From contig NC_067206.1 in the NCBI RefSeq assembly GCF_026262505.1, forward strand, positions 19,179,319 through 19,243,318: a stretch of 64,000 nucleotides of DNA. The letters run 5' to 3'. Origin of the DNA: Trichomonas vaginalis G3. Lineage: Eukaryota; Parabasalia; Trichomonadida; Trichomonadidae. This document shows positions 1 through 10,759 of this stretch, piece after piece (position 1 is the first letter of the stretch; each line of letters begins with the position of its first letter). The notes under the pieces were generated by a model that saw nothing but the letters and a program-made list of their open reading frames with translations, was not told the DNA's origin and ran no database searches. The translations under genes were made by a program, and so were the position numbers.

Positions 1-134
1 CTTTATTTGCATCTAATGTCTTCGAAACCCTTCCTCCACTCATTTTATTTACTGCGTCATAAGCCCCAAGTGCTTTTTGCTCCAAATGCTAATGCTTTTG
101 TTCCCATTGCCCCTAAAGCTGTCCAAGCTACCAT
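1..134 (-). other. Gly/Ala-rich virion-type remnant
   Basis: Read on the minus strand from an ATG at 134, this edge piece encodes a hydrophobic, Gly/Ala-rich start (TALGAMGTKALAFGAK) like the small hydrophobic virion proteins of the block; compare 24600-24975. It is cut by the window edge and too short for a firm call. Confidence 0.25.
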
Positions 135-199
135 TTACACCATATTAAAATCATCTCTCTTCAATATTATCTCATAAAAGTTCTCGTTACTGGAGAAAG

Positions 200-355
200 T
201 CAATGAAACATAAACATTCTCATGGCTTCGTCCTCACCGCGTTGCGGTCTAAACTTCTTTCTTATCTCATCTATACGCTTCAAAATGTCTGAACAATTGC
301 TAACATCTTCTACAACAGTTATTTCATCATGAATGACCTTCAAGAACAAGCTCAT
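200..355 (-). CDS. Small hypothetical protein, 51 aa
   Basis: A short open frame from ATG at 355 to a stop at 200 encodes 51 residues, including DEITVVEDVSNCSD and a basic middle. A GC-rich hairpin (stem ACCGC/GCGGT, positions 236-248) lies inside the frame, as in other genes of this block. It sits just downstream of the minor capsid-like gene on the same strand, which fits a small Polinton accessory gene. No family is recognised. Confidence 0.35.
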   Translation of the reverse strand: MSLFLKVIHDEITVVEDVSNCSDILKRIDEIRKKFRPQRGEDEAMRMFMFH

Positions 356-1235
356 TTAATATGCTATTAAAATCATTTCAATAATGAGTCCATCCTTTCC
401 ATCTTTAGGTAGCACAACATCTTTCATTGAAGAAGGTTCGACAAGTCTTATGTTAAACTTACTGACAAAGTTTGTTATACTATAATGCTTCGGTGGCGAA
501 TACATGTAGTTTGAAAGACATAATATAGATTCTTCAGCAAATTCACTTATACTGGATTTTATAACAATGTTCTCACGAGACCAAATACCACCAATTGACA
601 ATCTTGTAAGCAATCCTGCTGAACCTTCTACTGTAAACGTCGATGGTAACATTCCACGAAGGTCATCTATTGACATCGTTGAGTCACTGAATTTAAATAT
701 TTTCTTAAAGCAATCGTCATTATCTAACCATGCAATAGCTTTGAAGTTTTCATTCGAATATACATCTGCTTCATTAAATGTAAAACCTGACTTCTTTGCA
801 GAGACGACTTTAAAATCTATTGATTTGTTTCAAAATTATATGCTATGGTAACTTCTGAAGGTAATGGATGCCCTTCCGCAGTCAGTTGTTCTCTCACTAC
901 CGTTTGAAGCTTTGTGTTAAAAACTTTCATGTCATCTCCTGTGTCTAGGTTCACATACACAGCAATAGGAAAACTATCTTGCTTCTTTGTTTCATCATTA
1001 TACCTCAAAACATTAAAGTTCTTCAATAATATTGTCCTTCCTGCTGGAATACTTCTAACTTGTCTTATTTCAATAGCTTTCTCACCTCCTACATACTCTA
1101 CCCAGTGTCTTGGATATTCATAAGTATACTGACTTTCTTGAATTTTGGTGGTTTCATCATAACGTGTTCATAGTATATCTTTATACTCTTGTCAGTTAGA
1201 CTCGGTGCTATGTTCTGAATATTTCTGACTTGCAT
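356..1235 (-). pseudogene. Minor capsid-like protein (family 1), broken copy
   Basis: This minus-strand region is a diverged copy of the protein at 17224-18081. The shared C-terminal block is LPKDGKDGLIIE here and LPPDGKDCLYIE there, and the N-terminal block has a similar hydrophobic/basic pattern. The family is present in both gene sets next to virion genes, so a structural role (penton or other minor capsid protein) is the best inference; no catalytic motif is visible. The region looks interrupted about twice. It is divergent from the ATPase at 1252 with only 16 bp between the two ATGs. Confidence 0.5.
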
Positions 1236-1251
1236 TTTTAATGGAGATAAA
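1236..1251. promoter_or_regulatory. Divergent promoter gap, 16 bp
   Basis: The ATG of the minus-strand minor capsid gene (1235) and that of the ATPase (1252) are separated by 16 bp of T/A-rich sequence. The same compact divergent arrangement recurs at 2534-2558, 22397-22413, 38358-38393 and 41977-41994. Confidence 0.45.
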
Positions 1252-2135
1252 ATGAAGCATTTAATACATGACGTAGATGAAGACATGAATGAAACTACAG
1301 ACAAACTTAACTCTTCTCTCATTCTTCCTTTCAGTAAGGACTATGAGTTCTGTTCAAATGGTGTGTATTTCTATTGTGGAAAGATGGGTCAGGTAAGACA
1401 TTTAACCTCATTCGTCATATACTCATAACAGAGCGTTTAGGAAAGACTTATTATGACCAAATCATTATATCAGCAACTTCAGACTCTATGGACTCAACAG
1501 CGAAAACATTTATGTCAAAAGTTCAAGCCTCTGTCGTTAAAGTTCCAGACAGTGAACTCATTGAATTTCTTCAACGTTACATTCGACGTAAGAGGAAATA
1601 TTATGCCATCGTTGAATTTATACAGTCAGGAATGCAAAAGACTTCAGAAGAGATGGAAAGAATTATTGACAAACACCACTTACGTCAATACTCAGGAGTT
1701 TACGATATGAAACGACTTACAAACTACATTCTGTCAAAACTTTCAAAATACCCCTTCAAAAAGTATCCTTCAAACACTCTGCTCGTTTGCGACGACTTCG
1801 CCGGAAAAGGTTTAGTGTCAAAGCCTGACTCACCATTAGCTAACATCATTACTAAAGTCAGACATTACCACTTAACTGTAGCAATACTTATGCAAACATG
1901 GCGTTTTCTTGCTTTAAACATAAAACGTCTCATAACTGACTTCGTTATCTTTCAAGGTTTCTCACGCTATGATATTGAACTCATTTGGAAACAGTCAGGT
2001 ATAACATTACCTTTTGAAGAAATTTGGGAAGCATATAAGTCTCTCATCTCTCCTCGTTCATACCTTGAGATTCATATCATGACTAATACCATTAAAGTCA
2101 AAAATATTCCATGGGAACGACCAACATTGTTTTAA
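1252..2135 (+). pseudogene. Polinton packaging ATPase (FtsK/HerA type), broken copy
   Basis: The region has a Walker A GSGKT followed by a long conserved block and a Walker B-like LLVCDDFAG. It aligns along its length with the ATPase at 37482-38357: SATSDS/CSTSGQ, EFLQRYIRRKRKYYAI/DWIKKYQRRVLKYNAI, and a shared region near the C terminus. Proteins of this A32/FtsK-like family pump DNA into the capsid of Polintons, adenovirus-like and other double-jelly-roll viruses. It looks interrupted about once. Neighbours are minor virion genes, as expected for a morphogenesis module. Confidence 0.8.
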
Positions 2136-2533
2136 AGTTTAACCTTCAATTGACTGATGGTAAACAAATTCCATGCATCTCTGTCGCCATTTCTGTTAAT
2201 ATTTTTGCTGTCATTCATATCATCCACTTCCCCATCCGTTAACTTTTGAGGATATGCGTTAGAATAGCTGTTCTTAAATGAAGGCTTTTCACCTTTTAGC
2301 GCATAAACTCTATAACTTTCTGCATACTTTATGTTTGAACCTCCTGAGCCATCATTGACATAAATTTTTATAGGCTTCCACCCTTTGTTCATGTTCCTGC
2401 TTCTTCCCTTAGCTCTTTTGTTCAGTAGTTCTACATCTTTATACACAGCACCTGTCTCAGTGAATTCAACAATATTTTCATTCGTTAGCTTTACATTCAA
2501 ACCCTTGTCGAGTATATTGTTCATTTCATACAT
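2132..2533 (-). CDS. Hypothetical Polinton protein, 133 aa
   Basis: The start is placed at the ATG at 2533 (MYEMNNILDKG) because further upstream the frame only runs antisense to the divergent gene at 2559. The protein is polar, with KGWKPIKIYVNDGSGG in the middle. The frame ends within 4 bp of the ATPase stop, convergent to it. No family is recognised and no second copy was found in the window. Confidence 0.5.
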   Translation of the reverse strand: MYEMNNILDKGLNVKLTNENIVEFTETGAVYKDVELLNKRAKGRSRNMNKGWKPIKIYVNDGSGGSNIKYAESYRVYALKGEKPSFKNSYSNAYPQKLTDGEVDDMNDSKNINRNGDRDAWNLFTISQLKVKL

Positions 2534-2558
2534 ATAAAAGGTTTTTATTCTATATGAA

Positions 2559-3173
2559 ATGAGAAGCAAATCCATCTTAGCTGGTGCCGTTAATGTTCCA
2601 ATTGAACCAACATCAAATGTTGACTCACGAACGACAAACAATATTGTCATAAAGAACTATAGTTCGGAGTGTTTGAAAGAGCCAGAACCAGAGCTGAAAT
2701 CCGTGAATTTAAACACAGCTTCAAACGCTAACGCTACATCAGATGTTAAGTTAGAGTATCCACCACTGGACCAAATTCTTTCAAGAGAAGCCAACGACAA
2801 CCCTTACACAAATGTTCAAACAAATCCTTCAGATAACGTAGACCATTACCTTCTTCAGTTATACCAAACAATTTTACTCAAAGACGATAAGAAGCTTTTG
2901 ACAAATCTTATAAGCAAGAACCAAATAATTCTAACAAAGGAGGACCTTGAAAATGTTATATCACGAATAACAGGGAAACAATGTGTCATTGACTATCTCG
3001 ACCCTGAAATCGAATGCTGTGGTCAAACGCCACCATTCATGAAAATAGGTAACATCCGCATCATTGAAATACCAGGAACTACAGGAGTTGAGTTTAAGTA
3101 TAAATATTCGAATGAATATACAAAACTTTCAACAGAATATAAGCTTTGTTTGAAATATGTTTTAGTAAATTAA
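2559..3173 (+). CDS. Hypothetical virion-linked protein, 204 aa (family 3)
   Basis: The start follows a TTTTTATTC box seen before many genes of the block. The C-terminal half matches the gene at 41395-41976: CCGQTPP/CCGVSYN, then a hydrophobic stretch and FKYKYS/LKYSFP, with a central ILLKDDKKLLTNL-type helix. Both copies adjoin a minor capsid-like gene (3400-4098 and 40594-41390), so this is a conserved piece of the structural module. Its role is unknown; a scaffold or minor virion protein is an inference from position. Confidence 0.55.
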   Translation: MRSKSILAGAVNVPIEPTSNVDSRTTNNIVIKNYSSECLKEPEPELKSVNLNTASNANATSDVKLEYPPLDQILSREANDNPYTNVQTNPSDNVDHYLLQLYQTILLKDDKKLLTNLISKNQIILTKEDLENVISRITGKQCVIDYLDPEIECCGQTPPFMKIGNIRIIEIPGTTGVEFKYKYSNEYTKLSTEYKLCLKYVLVN

Positions 3174-3439
3174 AGCAATTTGTAATATCTATCCAAAACT
3201 TCTTCAACAGTATCGAACTCATCTTCATAATGCAAACCTAATCTTATTGACTTGGTGCAGTTTTCACTAACACAATATAGCGCTTTGCGCTCGGCGCCTT
3301 TGACGCCTTTTTCTGTTCTCTTGACTGACATAACTAACTCATTTGTTTCATCAAACAGCAATAACCAAAGTTCATGACCTAATACATAACATTCATACTT
3401 TATATTTTTAGCTCTGAGTTCTCTTGTAAGCTGTTGCAT
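3170..3439 (-). CDS. Hypothetical protein, 89 aa
   Basis: A short frame beginning MQQLTRELRAKN, overlapping the end of the upstream minus-strand gene by about 40 bp and convergent with the gene at 2559-3173. A pair of GC-rich hairpins (3280-3290 and 3293-3307) lies inside the coding sequence and encodes the segment KGVKGAERKAL. No family is recognised. Confidence 0.4.
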   Translation of the reverse strand: MQQLTRELRAKNIKYECYVLGHELWLLLFDETNELVMSVKRTEKGVKGAERKALYCVSENCTKSIRLGLHYEDEFDTVEEVLDRYYKLL

Positions 3440-4098
3440 TTAATATTTTCTAAAAAGTCAACTTCAACAGTCATTCGCACTGGTGCCTTCAGTTCTACAG
3501 GCTCTCCTTGAAAGTCAACAAGTCTGAATTGCATGTCTTTCAAATTATGAGGACTAATGCGAACCCATTTACCTAAATGAGTTACTATGACAGGAACGTT
3601 TGGAATGAACATTGAATTGACTGCATAACAGAAGGATTTATATTCTACTGAACCTTTACTATTAACTCCTGAAATACCTGTGACATTAGCTATTTTTGAC
3701 TCAACGTATAAACAATTACCATAACATACGTATGGAACAGATTTCATCTCAATCGTTTTGTCAACACTTTTCAAAGGACATGTCATATGGTATGCTCCCA
3801 GAAGCAATTGAACTCTATGACTCATTCGTGTTATCTTAAACTCCTTCGCATAACTGAACTTCAAAACTCCTGCAATAAGTTTAACATTCATTAAGTTTTC
3901 TTCGTTCTCCTTGTTTATTGTAGTATTTATGAGCGCATTTAACACTCCAGCTAATGTTTCCATCTTATATTCTACATTATTGTGAAATCTTATTTCGTGC
4001 TTCTTTCCATCTATTTCAAGCTCCATGAAATCTGTTTCATCTGTTATAACGAAAAGCGATAGTATTGAAGTCAACAACTCTGAAAGCAAGCGCTTCAT
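3400..4098 (-). CDS. Minor capsid-like protein (family 2), 232 aa
   Basis: This protein resembles the region at 40594-41390: DGKKHEIRF/NGKKYSFED near the N terminus, KEFKITRMSHRVQLLLGAY/TEFSINDMSYNTKLISGFY in the middle, and FRLVDFQGEPVELKAPVRM/LTLVDANFVPVKLLCPMYL near the end. It is rich in beta-strand pattern and lacks catalytic motifs, which fits a penton-type or other minor capsid protein. That role is inferred from its place in the morphogenesis module. Confidence 0.5.
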   Translation of the reverse strand: MKRLLSELLTSILSLFVITDETDFMELEIDGKKHEIRFHNNVEYKMETLAGVLNALINTTINKENEENLMNVKLIAGVLKFSYAKEFKITRMSHRVQLLLGAYHMTCPLKSVDKTIEMKSVPYVCYGNCLYVESKIANVTGISGVNSKGSVEYKSFCYAVNSMFIPNVPVIVTHLGKWVRISPHNLKDMQFRLVDFQGEPVELKAPVRMTVEVDFLENIKCNSLQENSELKI

Positions 4099-4191
4099 TC
4101 TGAAGACCTAAGTTTGTTTGTAGCTTTACTATTCCGTATTCGTTTGGGTCTGTACTTTGCAAATAGAACAACATTTTATTCTCATTAAAAT

Positions 4192-7100
4192 ATGAGTATT
4201 GCTGCATATGCGTATGAAGCTGACAGAGCTAAACGTTTATATTTTGGTCAATACTCTCTCACACTTACTGACAAATATATTGTTATTTCTGATGGAAATA
4301 CCGAGAAATACATAACATGGAAGGACTATGAAAAGTTTGACCCTATTTTAACTCCATGCACTATGCCATTCATTGTAAATGGTGAAGTTGTCATGAAGAA
4401 CGACACAACTGTTTATAGGTCTGTATATGAAGCGTTAGAATATATGTTGAATTATAATCCCGAAAGATTTGACCCAAGCACTACGTCATGTACAATGCCT
4501 TTTATTAAGGATGGTGAAATCGTAAGAGTTCCGAATTCAACGGTTTACACAGCTGTTCAAAACAGTTTACAAAACATTTTAGCGAATATCTTTAATTCAG
4601 AAACTACAGAAATAAAATTACCATATATAACAGATGCTAAAGAAATTAAATCAAAAACGACAACATTATTTACGTCACTTAATGATTTAATGACTTATAT
4701 CATTAATATTCCTGCACCAACTACAGCATTTGATCCAAACTCGACGGTTTGCAGTGTACCTTTCATAAAGGACAGTTCATTAATTGTTTTAAGGGATTCA
4801 ACAGTTAATGAATCATTAAAGGCGTCATTAATGAAAATCATTGATTTTAACTCATTCACGAATACATATAATTCATTCATTAATGTTTCATATGCTTCTA
4901 AAGAAGGTGAGCCAAAAACTATCGATAAAGCGGTGTATGAAATAAAAGCATCAACGACGAAATTGAATTCGTTAACTTTTGACGGTGATAGTTTCGTTAA
5001 TGACATAACATCGGGGAAAACAATTTTAACGAAAGAATATTTAAAATCTCATGTTAGTGAGTTCGTTGAAATTGAAAAAGAAGGTGGAATTAAGTTCGAT
5101 CCACTGAATTTCATTTTCAGCTTAGCGAATGCGGGTGTTAGTTTCGCTGAATGGACAACTATACAGAGTGAAATAAATGCAATATGGACGTTTTTGGGGT
5201 CAAAAGCGGGAATGGGTGAGCTTGTAAATGCTGCAAGAACATTAGGTGAAACAGGAAATTTTGTAGATGGTTTTAAAAGACTTGTTTCAAATGTTTTAAC
5301 AAACACAAAGAAATTATTTAGATATACCATACATAACGGACGGATTTTCGAACAGGTAGCAACAAACCCTCCGGTTATGGCTGCGTTGATGATGGTTAGA
5401 GATATAAAACCACGTAACGACGGGAACGAAGAACATGAACAACAGAGCCCAACGGGCTCAGAGCCACATAGTGGCGAGGATACTGGTCGGGTTATTCAAG
5501 ACATTAAAAACGTGTATCCTGAAGTTATTGATTTATTTAGAGGAGTTAATGATTCAATTTCAAAACATTCTATAACCCTCGATGAAGAGAATAAATTAAC
5601 AGATTATATATTCGTCATTATTGCAGAACTAATGAAGAGAATAAATGAAAAAGGAATTGGTGATATCATTAATGTCAGCGATGTAATGATGAAAAGAAAT
5701 TTTGACTCATTATTTACAAAACCGAAAACAGAATATAGTCTTTATGACGTAATTACCGAATTAATGAAAAAGATTAATGATAATAAGAGTTCTGGCGGAA
5801 GAGTTGAATTAGAAGTGAATGATGTTAATGAGAAATTAGCCGAAAAAGCAGATAAAAACCACGTTCATTATATAACTTCAGACGAACAGATTATAACGGA
5901 CTACCATGGATATTTAACACGAAGTGATGAAGCGAAGACAAAAAATGTTAATGAAAGAAGATATAAATACATTCGTGCTAAAGGTTATGACATAAGCTGT
6001 ACTGTACAGTATGACACAGGTAAAGCACCAGAAGTATTTAGTTATAACGATGAAATTTATGCCTCTACTTTCTCTGTTAATGGTGTATTAGTTGAACCAA
6101 GATTTATGTTAAGAGTTAAGGCAAAAATAACGTTTGAAGATGCTATTAAAAGTAAAGCTGACAAAGTTGAACTTGACGCAACGAACAAAGTTTTGAAATC
6201 TCATAAACACAACATCTCCGATATAAATGAACTTCAAACTTCTTTAGACAGTAAAGCTGACAAGAACCATACACATAAATCCTTCACTACTGTTAGAGCA
6301 GACGACATAATATTGAACTTTGACCTTGGTTCAAGTGCACCATTAGAAAATCCAAGTACAAGCGTAAAAGATACTCTTAACAGTTTAGATAACAGTTGCA
6401 GGAACATTGAAAGTCATGCCAGAAACTTTGAAGCACATGAACTACCAGCAATGTTAGATAAGAAAGCAGACAAGAACCATACACATAAATCCTTCACAAC
6501 TGTTGCTATAGAAAGTATTGAAGGAACGGTTGAAGAAACTGGTGGGGATGCATTATATTGTAAACCTCCTAACTTTCCACAAGGTTTAACATCGGATGAC
6601 GACATAACGACGATGAGAAACATTAGATGTAAAGATGTTTATGTCATGAAGGATGAACATAATATTAAATTCACTGCTCAAGATTTATATGATAAGAAAG
6701 CGACAAGAACCATACACATAAATCCTTCACTACTGTTAGAGCAGACGACATAATATTGAACTTTGACCTTGGTTCAAGTGCACCATTAAAAAATCCAAGT
6801 ACAAGCGTAAAAGATACACTAAACTTTAAATAACAAAGTATGAACATTGAAGGTCATGCCAGAAACTTTGAAGCACATGAACTACCAACAATGTTAGATA
6901 ATAAAGCAGACAAAACTTATGTGGATGCAGAACTAACAAAGAAATTTTCGAAACCAGATACAATGACATTTACAACAGAAATTATAAATGGTGAACCAGC
7001 AACTCCATTTGAATTTGTTAGAGGTCTTCAACCAGATACTTTTGAATTTTTCTTGGATAATTCTATTGAACTAACATTACATTATAAAAGTGGAACAAAT

Positions 7101-7634
7101 GCAACATTTCATCCGGGAGATACATTCCAAATGGTATTTAATGACATAAGTTCTTTAGAATATGTTTATAGAGTTATGAGCATATATGATTTAATATATC
7201 CTATAGGAGCTGTTTATACGTCTATGAATCCAATAAATCCAAACACTTTATTTGGTGGTAGATGGTATGAAATAGTTGACAGTTTTCCATTCTACACTAA
7301 TACGCAGTCAATGAAGATGGGAGGTTCAAAGAAAATAGGTATTGAAAACCTTCCTTCACATATGCATAGGTTCAGTGGAAGAACATCTGTGGAAGGAAAC
7401 CATTCACATTCAATGACAAAAAGAGGTTATACAAATCTTGCAGCGGGTTCGGATAGACAGGGAATGAATAGATATGATATCACAACTGACCCCAAAGATG
7501 TTAGCACAGGTATTTTCTGTGGAACTGCAGGAAATCATACACATGTTGTAGCTGGTATTACAGACCCAGCAGGTAATGGAAAAGATTATATGCCTCCTTA
7601 TATAACAATGCACGCTTGGATACGAGTTGGTTAA
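4192..7634 (+). pseudogene. Fibre protein with phage-type tail collar domain
   Basis: A very long repetitive protein region. Early repeats have the form FDPxSTxCxxPFIKDG; the middle carries repeated KADKNHTHKSFTTV units typical of trimeric fibre shafts. The end is a collar-like domain: YPIGAVYTSMNP, LFGGRWYEI, LPSHMHRFSG, then HxH pairs (GNHSHS, GNHTHVV) and a final PPYITMHAWIRVG. The layout matches phage short-tail-fibre/collar proteins (compare PF07484 and the metal-binding HxH of T4 gp12). It probably binds the host surface. A GC-rich double hairpin at 5445-5475 is read within the coding sequence. The region looks interrupted about once. A second fibre is at 22414-23611. Confidence 0.75.
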
Positions 7635-7653
7635 AATCTTTAACTTTACATAA

Positions 7654-8739
7654 ATGAGCTTGAAAGAAGTATTCGAACAACATCCATGGAGGTCATTTAA
7701 GAAGTTCAATGAAGCTGCAAAGAGTTCGGGATTTACTAACAGAGCTGAAGTGAAAAGGTTCTTTGACAAAAATGTTGTACATCAAACAAAAATAAACCCT
7801 TACGACTACTTTTTACCAATTTACTCCAACACTCCTGACGCATACCAATTTGACACTCTCATTCAAAGCAGAAAAGGAGGACATAAACCATTCCTCATCT
7901 TCATAAATGTTAACACTCGTAAAGCATATGCGTATATAATGAGAAATAAAGGAACTCGTGAAGTGTTAAGAGTTTTACAAAAGTTTGTAGCAGAACATAG
8001 CCCAAGTATTTTAACATCAGACCAAGACGGTGCATACCTCAGCAACGAAATCACAGAATTTCTCATTAAGCATAACATAACTCACTACACTACTGAAGAC
8101 CATAACCATAACATACTCGGTATCATTAACCGCTTCATAAGGACTCTCAGAGATTTAAATCAAGAGCGAGACTTTACCGAAGAAACAATGAAACATTTTC
8201 TCGAAGTATATAATTCCTCAACACATTCTACAACAGGACATACACCAAATTCAATGACACAACAACAAGAAGAAAAGTATATACAAAAGAAACTAAGTCA
8301 AACACAAAATATCAGAAATTCAAAACAATTTACCCTCATTCCTGGTACAAAAGTTCGTGTAGTTCTTGACGACAAACCATTGACAAAGAAACGTTTAAGG
8401 TTAAGTCGAAATTATTATATCGTAGACTCTACGCAAGGTAATGGATATCTTATAAAAGCTGCTGACGACTCCATAGCATTTTACCCTCGACATAAATTAG
8501 TCGAAAGTAGTAATGGCAAACTTGCTGAAACCATTGACGAAGCAAAGCGAGGAGTGGTTATTGAAATACTTGACTACAACACAAACGATGACACTTATAA
8601 AGTAAGATATGAAGGAGGCGTTGAAGATGTTATACCATCTAAGAACTTGAGAGAATCTAAACCAACTCATCTGGGACCATTAGAGCGGGAGTACTGGAAA
8701 GATAAAAACATGCCAGAAAGAATAAGAAAATTCTTCTAA
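7654..8739 (+). CDS. Polinton integrase (rve family) with C-terminal chromo-like domain, 361 aa
   Basis: The protein has the retroviral-integrase core order: QFDTLIQSRKG, then NVNTRKAYAYIM, LTSDQDGAYLSNEIT, and HNHNILGIINRFIRTLRDLN. A beta-rich C-terminal segment (YKVRYEGGVEDVIPSKNL) resembles the chromodomain of c-type integrases. The family joins Polinton ends to chromosomal DNA. The frame is open throughout and starts 19 bp after the fibre gene, on the same strand. A diverged, antisense fossil of the same gene is at 23608-24565. Confidence 0.85.
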   Translation: MSLKEVFEQHPWRSFKKFNEAAKSSGFTNRAEVKRFFDKNVVHQTKINPYDYFLPIYSNTPDAYQFDTLIQSRKGGHKPFLIFINVNTRKAYAYIMRNKGTREVLRVLQKFVAEHSPSILTSDQDGAYLSNEITEFLIKHNITHYTTEDHNHNILGIINRFIRTLRDLNQERDFTEETMKHFLEVYNSSTHSTTGHTPNSMTQQQEEKYIQKKLSQTQNIRNSKQFTLIPGTKVRVVLDDKPLTKKRLRLSRNYYIVDSTQGNGYLIKAADDSIAFYPRHKLVESSNGKLAETIDEAKRGVVIEILDYNTNDDTYKVRYEGGVEDVIPSKNLRESKPTHLGPLEREYWKDKNMPERIRKFF

Positions 8740-8777
8740 ACTTTTTCGTTGGATGTAAATCAGACAAAAATATAATT

Positions 8778-8830
8778 TAGGTGAAGAGGTGAGATTTCAC
8801 CTATTTTCTCACCTCTTTTTTCACCTCTTG
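8778..8830. repeat. Operator-like palindromic module (GGTGA type)
   Basis: After the integrase comes AGGTGAAGAGGTGAGAT followed by its mirrored arms (TTCACC ... CTCACCTC). This is the first of a family of modules built on GGTGA/TCACC arms around a GAGATNTC-type centre. Confidence 0.6.
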
Positions 8831-8860
8831 AATTTTCATGAATTTTCACAAAAGACCAAA

Positions 8861-8913
8861 AATAAAGTTAGTTTTATTTTTATTTATTTTTTATTTTGTA
8901 TGTAAAGACAGTA
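8861..8913 (+). promoter_or_regulatory. Shared KilA-N-gene leader
   Basis: AAAATAAAGTTAGTTTT, an AT-rich run, then TTTTGTATGTAAAGACAGTA directly before the ATG. Near-identical leaders lie before the genes at 10642 (minus), 11782, 29149, 30357, 31797 and 36659. Confidence 0.6.
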
Positions 8914-9579
8914 ATGTCAGTCGAAGCAAAAACATTCACTAACAAATCTAATGGCGAAACATTCACAAAAGGCACTTATAACGGTATTGAAGTCTTACGT
9001 AGAGACAAGGATGGTTACATTAATGCAACAAAGATGGCGAGAGAAGCAGGAAAGTTAAACCATTTAAACAGATTTCTCAATAGTGCTAAAATGCAGGAAA
9101 TTCTTGAGTTTTGGTTGAAAGAATACGGTCGAGCCAAAAGTGGCTCAACCTCAAAACAAGCATTTTATGAGCTTGCTAAGGGCGTTATGAATGAATTCAA
9201 AGGTATTTACATACATGCTGACCTCGTTCATTTTGTTGCTGAATGGTGCTCTGTAAAGTATGCATTTTATGTCAAAGATATTATGGACTCCATAGACAAG
9301 AAAGTTCATGAGAAGTTAGATGAAGAAGAACTCGAAGATACAGTGGAGAATGCTAAACCTTTGTTCGAAGAAGAAGTTGGAAAAATGTGTGAAAAACAAT
9401 TAGAACATGAACGTGAGATATATTATGGTTATAGAGATTCTCCATACGAACTAGACCAATGGGAACAAGAAGATTTAAAGAGAGAATTTAGAGAATATGA
9501 ACTCGCTAAGATAGCATTTGAAGCTGCAGAAAAGAAGTTAAAAGTTTGGGGTCGTTTTGTACAAAAATATTGTGAGTAA
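8914..9579 (+). CDS. KilA-N domain protein, 221 aa
   Basis: The start is the ATG just after the conserved leader; the frame extends further upstream only through the leader. The N-terminal part is a KilA-N domain: NGIEVLRRDKDGYINATKMAREAGK followed by an RFLNSAKMQEIL helix, then IYIHADLVHFVAEWCSVKYAFYVKDIMDSI. The rest is a charged coiled-coil-like tail (DEEELEDTVENAKPLFEEE). KilA-N is a DNA-binding fold common in large DNA viruses and phages; a regulatory role is likely. Its paralogue at 29149-29811 shares the first 45 residues and the tail but differs in the middle. A hairpin GAGCCA/TGGCTC lies in the frame at 9131-9146. Confidence 0.8.
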   Translation: MSVEAKTFTNKSNGETFTKGTYNGIEVLRRDKDGYINATKMAREAGKLNHLNRFLNSAKMQEILEFWLKEYGRAKSGSTSKQAFYELAKGVMNEFKGIYIHADLVHFVAEWCSVKYAFYVKDIMDSIDKKVHEKLDEEELEDTVENAKPLFEEEVGKMCEKQLEHEREIYYGYRDSPYELDQWEQEDLKREFREYELAKIAFEAAEKKLKVWGRFVQKYCE

Positions 9580-9621
9580 ATGAACCATTTATTTTTATTG
9601 AATTCAGTAAAAATAATGTTT

Positions 9622-9668
9622 AGGTGAAGAGGTGAGATGTCACCCGTTTTCTCACCTGTTTTCTCACC
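9622..9668. repeat. Operator-like palindromic module (GGTGA type)
   Basis: AGGTGAAGAGGTGAGATGTCACCC with further CTCACC arms, in the gap between two convergent accessory genes. It has the same architecture as 8778-8830. Confidence 0.6.
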
Positions 9669-9676
9669 CCAGTTTT

Positions 9677-10642
9677 TCACAAGCGTTTTACATGAATTGT
9701 ACGATGTATATTTGAAATCCTAAACAATTTCGTAGCTTCTATTTCTTCTGTCAGTATGTCAAAAGTTTTAACAATGCCGAAAGTTTCTTTATATTTCTTC
9801 TTGACGTCAGATAGAAGGAAATCGTCAGCAGTTGGATAGTTTTTGTTCAGAAATGCTAACATGTCCATTTTATTTTCTGCTGGCTTTTCTGCTTCTTTCT
9901 TTAAGTCTGCATAGTCGTTTCGCATTCTTTCTATCTCTTTGACGGAGTAGTTATATTTCCTAATTGCTGCTTTACATTTAGAACATTGCGGATTCATTTT
10001 TGCGTTATATTCTGAAACCTTACCTGCTAAAACAACTAAGGCGTCAATGGTTTTCTTTAACTCAAAAGCAGTTGGTCTTATCTGTTCGTTCCATATTTTA
10101 CCTCTTCTATCTTTATCTCTTATCTGCCATACACATTCAGCAACTAACGAAACAAAGTTATCGTAGGTCTTAAACTCCCCGGATTTATATATGTCAGAAA
10201 CATTCTTATATACCATGTCGCAATCTTTGTCCATAACCTTATGGTTGCAATGAAATCCTAGAAACTCATAGTTTACCTTTCGAATGAACTTCTTTATTTC
10301 TACTGAGTCAGTTGGTTTCACTTCTATTTCATCGAATTCAGGAATAGTTAGTTTTTGATGCTGAATTTCAGGTAGTTTAGGTAAATGGTCAATAATGTCC
10401 TGCATTTCATAAAGATACTGTTCATTTGTTTCATCTTTCGCACTACAGTCTAAATTACTTGTTAAAAGTTCTTGCTTTATCTTCTGGATTTTTGTTTCGA
10501 AAGTATATGAAGAAGGAATGAAGCTTTTCATCTCTACTAACATAGATGTTGGATTCATGACTAACGAGTTTGGTGAAGTTGTTGTGGACAGAGTCCCGCC
10601 GTTCGCGGCTTGAATTGTTGTTGTGCCGATTGTTGAAATCAT
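9677..10642 (-). CDS. Conserved Polinton accessory protein, 321 aa
   Basis: Near-identical to the gene at 30357-31271 over about 300 residues, from PNSLVMNPTSMLVEMKSF to the shared basic end HVKRL. It has a CSKCKAA motif and two further Cys/His positions (FHCNHKVMDKDC) that could bind a metal, and helical segments around ERMRNDYADLKKEAEKP. Its ATG follows the same leader as the KilA-N genes, in inverse orientation. The N terminus differs between the two copies. Function unknown; the close copy shows this gene moved or duplicated recently together with its leader. Confidence 0.65.
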   Translation of the reverse strand: MISTIGTTTIQAANGGTLSTTTSPNSLVMNPTSMLVEMKSFIPSSYTFETKIQKIKQELLTSNLDCSAKDETNEQYLYEMQDIIDHLPKLPEIQHQKLTIPEFDEIEVKPTDSVEIKKFIRKVNYEFLGFHCNHKVMDKDCDMVYKNVSDIYKSGEFKTYDNFVSLVAECVWQIRDKDRRGKIWNEQIRPTAFELKKTIDALVVLAGKVSEYNAKMNPQCSKCKAAIRKYNYSVKEIERMRNDYADLKKEAEKPAENKMDMLAFLNKNYPTADDFLLSDVKKKYKETFGIVKTFDILTEEIEATKLFRISNIHRTIHVKRL

Positions 10643-10725
10643 ATCTTTACATACAAAATAAAAAAATAAATAAAAATAAAACTAACGTTATTTTTCTATC
10701 TTAAGGAAATTCATGAAAATTCAAG

Positions 10726-10755
10726 AGACCCAAAGGGTCTGAGCCGCTAAGCGGC
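10726..10755. repeat. GC-rich double-hairpin element
   Basis: Two adjacent small hairpins: AGACCC-AAA-GGGTCT (10726-10740), then GCCGC-TAA-GCGGC (10743-10755), joined by GA. The architecture recurs at 12709-12738 and 21241-21270 and, with other stem sequences, inside genes. Confidence 0.65.
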
Positions 10756-10759
10756 GAGG